Of a stretch of 9,708 bases of DNA, positions 5,451 through 9,708 are shown in pieces. The translations under genes were made by a program, and so were the position numbers. This DNA comes from Chloroflexota bacterium (GTDB taxonomy: Bacteria > Chloroflexota > Anaerolineae > Caldilineales > Caldilineaceae): NCBI GenBank assembly GCA_003577365.1, contig QEUY01000077.1:1-9708 (forward strand), in the 5' to 3' direction. Every line of letters starts with the position of its first letter. Positions within the stretch are counted from its first letter, which is position 1. The notes under the pieces were generated by a model. That model did no database searches. It was not told where the DNA came from and saw only the letters and a program-made list of their open reading frames with translations.

Positions 5451-7550
5451 CTACGCCCGGTGAACGCCGCCCTCCGCGCCTTCGATCTCCTGCTGCCACA
5501 AGATCTCGACCACGCGCGCCACCGCCTGTTTCAGATGGCGTCGATAGGTGCTGAAGGGAAGATCAAGCAGTTCCGCCGCCATCTCCTGCGTAGCAGCGGG
5601 TTGGAAGTAGGTGTGATAAAGCACGCGGTAGAGCTTCATCTCTTTGGGCGAGGCTTGCAGCGTCTCCGCCGCCGCGCGCAGCAGCGCGAGCAGTTCAGTG
5701 GCCCGACCGGCTGTCTCCACATGCGCCCCCGCCCGCTCCACCACCAGCCGCGAGCGCAGCAGCGGGCTGTTGCGCAGCGCCAGGGGCCGCGCCATGTTCT
5801 TCAGCGCCTCATGCACGGCCTCGCCAAACTCTTTCATCCCCAGCACGATCATCTGCTCTACGGGCTGGGGCGGCGTGATCGGCGTCATGCCCAGCTCACG
5901 CTCCCCCATCAGCGCCAACCAAGCCATGGGGGGCACGCCGCGCCAATCGTGCCCATAAACCCCATAGCGCCGCCCGTCCACGCCGAAGTCCAGCTCCGGC
6001 AGCCGCGCGAGGTCGGCGTAGGCAAACATAGGCGCCCAAAAGTCCGGCTCCGCACAGGGGATCAAGGTATAGACCAGCCCCGGCGTCGTCAGATAATGGC
6101 GCACCATGTTGACGAAGATCTGGCTTTGCACCGCCGAGACGGCTTGGTAGCTGCCGGCTGCCATCCAAAAGCGGAAACAGGTGGCCGTCTCGCCGCTGCG
6201 GAGCGGGGCGTGGCGCTGCAGATAACGCACCCACTCTCCCACGGGGGGATCGGCGCGCTGGTCGTCCTCATCCACCTGGTCGAGCGCCAGCATCAGTACA
6301 AATCCCACCGGCTTCTGGTCGCCGTCGCGGAAGATCAGGAACGAGCCAGGCTGGCGCTTGACCCAATAGCGCAGCCGCTGGGCAGAGGCAGCCCCTTCAT
6401 GGCGTTCGACCATGGCGGATAGGGCTGGGATATCGCCGTCGGCGAGGCGATCCGGCAGGCTCGCGCCCGACTGCCACTCGTAGAAAGGGCGCACGAGGGA
6501 GTTATCGCGGTGCAGATAGATGAAGTCGTAGAGGAGCCGGTGCTGCTCCAGCGGGCCTACTTGGGGCAGACGGCTGCTGTAGTAGGCGCGGGCGCGGCTG
6601 TGCAGCTCGGCGTACCAGTCCGGGTTGCGCCAACGCAGTTCCGCCAGCAAGGTGTCGCGCGCCAGGTCATGCGGAAAGATGCCTTGGGCGCTGGATTCGA
6701 CAAACGAGAGTTCGCGCAGCCATTCGAACAGCTCGTGGCTATCGGGGATCAAGAGGATCGAAGCGAGCAGCCCTTCGGTCATCACTCGCACCAAGGCGCA
6801 CGCCTCCAGCGCCGCCCGATGCGCCGGCCCTGGCACTTTTTGCACAAACTGCTCGAGCAGCACCTTGAGCACATCGGGCACATCGGTGGGGTGAAAGGCG
6901 ATATTGGGGCGCTGGTCATAGACGTCGGCAACCAACGAAAGCGCCAGGGGATGCCCGTGGGTAAAGGCGAGCACGACCGGCTGCTGCGCCAGCGGCACGC
7001 CACGTTGGGTGAGGAACTGCTGCCCCTCTTCTGTGCTCAGGTTGCGCAGCGAGAGCTGGCGCAGCAGGGGCCGCCAGCCGGGATCCAGCCGCCAGTCGGC
7101 GGCAAGCGGGTTGCGCCCCGCGGTGACGATCATCACCCCTTCGGGCAGTTGCGGAAAGAACATCTCGCGCAGCCAGACCTCCAGCGGGGCCAGGCGCTCG
7201 AAGGTGTCGATGAAGATGACCGAGCGGCCCCGCGCGCCCAACGCTTGGTCGATGCCGGCGTTGGTTTCTACGCCCAACGTCCCCGCCAACGCCTGGGTGA
7301 AGGCGCCGGGTGACGGCTCAATATTGCGGCTGTCCAGGTGGAAGGCGGGGATCTGCAGTTCATCGGCCATTGTGCGAAAGGCGCGTAACAGCGTCGTTTT
7401 GCCGATTCCGCCGGGGCCAAAGACATGTAACACGACAATGGGGGAAGTTGGATCGGTGAGGATGCTGTGGAACAGCGCTTTTTCCGCCTCGCGCCCGACG
7501 ATGTCTGCGCGGCGCGCCTTGCTTAGTCGATCGGCCAAACGTGGCGTCAT
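5451..7550 (-). CDS. STAND-type AAA ATPase regulator with C-terminal helix-turn-helix
   Basis: This 699-residue protein is probably a nucleotide-switched transcription regulator. The NTPase part has IVGRE (17-21), Walker A GPGGIGKT (45-52), Walker B VIFIDTFE (111-118), an arginine sensor-like TAGRNPL (143-149) and the GHPLAL motif (199-204) typical of NB-ARC/STAND proteins. A helical region follows (about 220-350). Residues about 375-560 form an alpha/beta region with a GNAT-like feel (SFLIFRDGD...PVGFVLMLAL, 403-422), a weak resemblance only. The C-terminus, EMAAELLDLPFSTYRRHLKQ (656-675), is a helix-turn-helix like sigma region 4. The start at 7550 is preferred over an in-frame ATG at 7592 because AAGGAG lies six bases before it. 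It sits between SnoaL-like genes, each preceded by a shared repeat element, so it is the natural candidate to control them. No TPR repeats or sensor domain were recognised. Confidence 0.8.
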   Translation of the reverse strand: MTPRLADRLSKARRADIVGREAEKALFHSILTDPTSPIVVLHVFGPGGIGKTTLLRAFRTMADELQIPAFHLDSRNIEPSPGAFTQALAGTLGVETNAGIDQALGARGRSVIFIDTFERLAPLEVWLREMFFPQLPEGVMIVTAGRNPLAADWRLDPGWRPLLRQLSLRNLSTEEGQQFLTQRGVPLAQQPVVLAFTHGHPLALSLVADVYDQRPNIAFHPTDVPDVLKVLLEQFVQKVPGPAHRAALEACALVRVMTEGLLASILLIPDSHELFEWLRELSFVESSAQGIFPHDLARDTLLAELRWRNPDWYAELHSRARAYYSSRLPQVGPLEQHRLLYDFIYLHRDNSLVRPFYEWQSGASLPDRLADGDIPALSAMVERHEGAASAQRLRYWVKRQPGSFLIFRDGDQKPVGFVLMLALDQVDEDDQRADPPVGEWVRYLQRHAPLRSGETATCFRFWMAAGSYQAVSAVQSQIFVNMVRHYLTTPGLVYTLIPCAEPDFWAPMFAYADLARLPELDFGVDGRRYGVYGHDWRGVPPMAWLALMGERELGMTPITPPQPVEQMIVLGMKEFGEAVHEALKNMARPLALRNSPLLRSRLVVERAGAHVETAGRATELLALLRAAAETLQASPKEMKLYRVLYHTYFQPAATQEMAAELLDLPFSTYRRHLKQAVARVVEILWQQEIEGAEGGVHRA

Positions 7551-7556
7551 AGCATG

Positions 7557-7562
7557 CTCCTT
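7557..7562 (-). promoter_or_regulatory. Ribosome binding site fixing the regulator start
   Basis: AAGGAG on the - strand lies six bases before the ATG at 7550. It decides in favour of that start over the in-frame ATG at 7592, which has no comparable site and would start only about 27 bases downstream of the -10 box. Confidence 0.75.
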
Positions 7563-7625
7563 GATCTGTCTGCGATCAATCAGCCGGCGCACAACAGCAA
7601 CACGTCGTTCGACAATCTGCCGGAA

Positions 7626-7654
7626 ATTATACGGCGGAGAGGGACGCCCTGCAA
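7626..7654 (-). promoter_or_regulatory. Sigma70-type promoter of the regulator gene
   Basis: On the - strand a perfect -10 TATAAT (7631-7626) is preceded, with a 17-base spacer, by TTGCAG (7654-7649) as a weak -35. Transcription would start near 7619, giving a leader of about 70 bases before the ATG at 7550. This promoter lacks the TGAGCAG repeats, so the regulator seems to be expressed independently of the SnoaL genes. Confidence 0.6.
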
Positions 7655-7702
7655 GTGACCTTGCGCTGGTCTCCCCGCCCAGCGTTCAGGCCGGGCAGAA
7701 AG

Positions 7703-7748
7703 TGAGCAGAAAATGGGCTGGTAAATGAGCAGCCCGCGCCGCTATGCT
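7703..7748 (+). promoter_or_regulatory. TGAGCWG helical-repeat element B, upstream of the SnoaL gene pair
   Basis: TGAGCAG (7703-7709), TGGGCTG (7714-7720) and TGAGCAG (7726-7732) start 11 and 12 bases apart. A possible fourth copy, CGGGCAG (7692-7698), lies 11 bases upstream. They are followed by CGCGCCGC (7735-7742) and TATGCT (7743-7748) as a -10 hexamer. The outer repeats are exactly 23 bases apart, as in element A. The arrangement suggests protein subunits bound on one face of the DNA next to RNA polymerase. The gene start is about 84 bases beyond the element. Confidence 0.7.
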
Positions 7749-7777
7749 GGGGCCACGGCGGCGCAACGCCCCAGCAT
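7744..7777. repeat. Perfect 10-bp inverted repeat in the leader of the ABM-SnoaL gene
   Basis: ATGCTGGGGC (7744-7753) is mirrored by GCCCCAGCAT (7768-7777) across a 14-base GC-rich spacer. It overlaps the putative -10 hexamer of element B and the predicted transcription start. It may be a second operator or a hairpin; there is no T-run, so it is not a typical terminator. Confidence 0.55.
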
Positions 7778-7817
7778 CCTCCCCGCCGCCCCATGGTCTG
7801 CTCGCAACAGCTACCCC

Positions 7818-7824
7818 AAAGGAG
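7818..7824 (+). promoter_or_regulatory. Ribosome binding site of the ABM-SnoaL gene
   Basis: AAAGGAG lies eight bases before the ATG at 7833. The frame is open from an earlier ATG at 7725, but that ATG lies inside regulatory element B and has no such site, so 7833 is the start. Confidence 0.75.
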
Positions 7825-7832
7825 AGATCCAC

Positions 7833-8549
<717 letters not shown>

Positions 8550-8597
8550 CCGCTCGCGCCGCTCCCTGCCGCCTCGAATGATCAGGAGAAACCCACC

Positions 8598-9014
8598 ATG
8601 TCTACCGAGCAGATTCGCACGCTGGCCCGTGAGTTCTTTATGGAGCAAGATCGGCGCAAGGGGCCGTTGTCGCCCATACTCTGCGCCACGGACTACACGG
8701 CCACCATCGGCAGCAATCCGCCCATGGACTTCGCCGGTCACTCCGCCTTTGGCGTCATGTTCTATCAGGGCTTTCCCGACATCTATCACACCATAGACGA
8801 CGTGATCGTCGAAGGCAATACGGCCGCGGTCCGCTTCACGCTGCGCGGCACGCATACAGGCGAGTTCATGGGGATTGCGCCCACGGGTAAACCGATCGAA
8901 GTCACGGCGATTGCCATCCAACATGTTGTCGATGGCAAGATCGCCTGGCTGGTGGGCCAGTTCGACCAGTTGGGCATGCTGCAACAGCTCGGCGTGATCC
9001 CGATGCCTGGGTAG
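8598..9014 (+). CDS. SnoaL-like (NTF2-fold) ester cyclase family protein, copy 3
   Basis: This 138-residue protein shows the same landmarks as the other two copies: FYQGFPDIYHTIDDVIVEGN (55-74), RGTHTGEFMGIAPTGKPIEV (83-102) and DGKIAWLVGQFDQLGMLQQL (112-131), with D123 at the conserved Asp position. The beginning lacks the usual clear N-terminal helix with a W-N-x-H/D-x pattern and reads instead TDYTATIGSN...MDFAG, so the pocket may differ. AGGAG (8584-8588) lies nine bases before the ATG. It is the second gene of the unit starting at 7833. A small-molecule cyclase, isomerase or binding role is inferred from the fold only. Confidence 0.83.
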   Translation: MSTEQIRTLAREFFMEQDRRKGPLSPILCATDYTATIGSNPPMDFAGHSAFGVMFYQGFPDIYHTIDDVIVEGNTAAVRFTLRGTHTGEFMGIAPTGKPIEVTAIAIQHVVDGKIAWLVGQFDQLGMLQQLGVIPMPG

Positions 9015-9046
9015 TATAGGCCGCACGGGCAGGCGTGAGGGCGAGC

Positions 9047-9065
9047 ATTTCCACGAGTATTTCCA
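9047..9065. repeat. ATTTCCA direct repeat before the last gene
   Basis: ATTTCCA occurs at 9047-9053 and 9059-9065, 12 bases apart, directly before the ribosome binding site of the following gene. It could be a one-turn operator or chance; no clear -10 box was seen in this 65-base gap. Confidence 0.25.
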
Positions 9066-9067
9066 AT

Positions 9068-9072
9068 GGAGG
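9068..9072 (+). promoter_or_regulatory. Ribosome binding site of the terminal gene
   Basis: GGAGG seven bases before the ATG at 9080 is a strong site. It supports this start for a reading frame that runs off the window. Confidence 0.7.
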
Positions 9073-9079
9073 CCAGCAA

Positions 9080-9708
9080 ATGGTGGGACGTCGATTCACG
9101 CTACGCTCTTTTAGGCAGCAGGCGCTTTCTTGGGTGCAACGTGCCGTGCTGCTTGTCTGTGCCAGCGCACTCTTCATCCTGCTGACACCGGCTGTTGCTC
9201 TGGCGCACCCACTCGGCAACTTCACGGTGAACCGCTACAGCCGTCTCACCGTGAGCGGGGAAGAGATTCGCCTGACCTATATCATCGACATGGCGGAGAT
9301 CCCCACCCACCAAGAACGCAGCCGGATGGATCGCAACGGCGACCATCTGGTCGATGCGGCTGAACAGGACGCGTATGTGGCCCATCTGGTCGACGCCTTG
9401 CCTGGACAGTTAACCTTGTATCTCAATGGCCGGCCACAGGCGTGGCGTCTAGAGCAGGCTGATCTCACCTTCCCCACCGGACAAGCCGGCCTCCCCACGC
9501 TGCGCCTGGTGACCGAGTGGACCACGCTGCTGGCTGCTCAACCTGGGCCATGGCAAGCCGACTATCGCGATACCAGCTACGCCGATCGTCTGGGCTGGCA
9601 AGAGATCATCGTGCAAGCTGCGGCGGGCGCTACGCTCGAAGCGGCGTCGGTTCCGGCGGTGGATGTGAGCCAGGAGCTGCGTGTCTACCCGGACAACCTG
9701 CTGCAATC
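9080..9708 (+). CDS. Secreted/membrane protein N-terminus, nickel/cobalt exporter-like, EF-hand loop (partial)
   Basis: The first 209 residues of a longer protein are present; the gene continues past the window. An arginine-rich start and hydrophobic stretch (about 21-41) end in AVALA followed by HPLGNF (43-48), a likely signal peptide that would leave histidine as the mature N-terminus. The following HPLGNFTVNRYSRL, then IRLTYIIDMAEIPTHQE, resembles the extracytoplasmic leader domain of predicted nickel/cobalt (NicO/RcnA-type) or HupE/UreJ-type membrane proteins; this is recognised from memory and the membrane domain itself is outside the window. Residues 84-95 form a canonical EF-hand loop (D-x-N-G-D-x-L-x-D-x-x-E), suggesting a calcium or other metal site outside the cell. 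It follows the SnoaL pair by 65 bases on the same strand and may or may not share its transcript. Confidence 0.55.
   Translation, partial: MVGRRFTLRSFRQQALSWVQRAVLLVCASALFILLTPAVALAHPLGNFTVNRYSRLTVSGEEIRLTYIIDMAEIPTHQERSRMDRNGDHLVDAAEQDAYVAHLVDALPGQLTLYLNGRPQAWRLEQADLTFPTGQAGLPTLRLVTEWTTLLAAQPGPWQADYRDTSYADRLGWQEIIVQAAAGATLEAASVPAVDVSQELRVYPDNLLQ

Noticed and set aside
5460..6422. + strand open frame (320 codons) opposite the regulator gene
   Set aside because: It has no recognisable motif and low-complexity Arg/His/Gln composition, and it overlaps the helix-turn-helix and central regions of the regulator.
7551..7592. Longer version of the regulator starting at 7592
   Set aside because: The internal ATG at 7550 has AAGGAG at six bases, and the extension has no ribosome binding site.

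Overview
The window is GC-rich DNA with compact genes and ordinary AGGAG-type ribosome binding sites. The gene families (a DUF2723 glycosyltransferase-like membrane protein, a large STAND-type ATPase regulator with a C-terminal helix-turn-helix, several SnoaL-like proteins) and the intergenic nonamer repeats suggest an environmental bacterium, most likely a Chloroflexota member (Anaerolineae/Caldilineae type). That assignment is inference from gene flavour; no rRNA or other marker is present. No tRNA, rRNA or CRISPR array was seen.

Layout. 78-2027 (-) is a polytopic DUF2723 protein. It diverges, across a 129-base promoter region, from a two-gene unit on the + strand: an Amt/Rh-fold transporter-like protein (2157-3743), followed after 8 bases by methionyl-tRNA formyltransferase (fmt, 3752-4723). 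The transporter-like protein keeps the first pore histidine but has lost the second and other channel residues. Between fmt and the next gene lie a nonamer repeat and a decayed transposase C-terminus (about 4770-4929, - strand), so this is an old insertion or rearrangement point.

The right half looks like one accessory regulatory module. A 699-residue STAND ATPase regulator (5451-7550, -) sits between SnoaL-like genes: one downstream on the same strand (4926-5336, -) and a divergent pair on the + strand (7833-8549, with an extra N-terminal ferredoxin-like domain, and 8598-9014). Each of the two SnoaL transcription units is preceded by the same roughly 46-base element: direct repeats of TGAGCWG spaced 11-12 bases apart (one helical turn), then a shared CGCGnCGC block, then a weak -10 hexamer. 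The regulator has its own conventional promoter with a perfect TATAAT. The simplest model is that the ATPase regulator binds these repeats and switches on the SnoaL-like proteins on both sides. This is the most interesting unexplained signal in the window.

The window ends inside a secreted or membrane protein (9080 to beyond 9708, +) that resembles the extracytoplasmic N-terminus of a nickel/cobalt exporter-like protein, with a canonical EF-hand loop. Stretches of more than 300 bases without a gene do not occur; the longest gap, 7551-7832, is occupied by the regulatory sites described.
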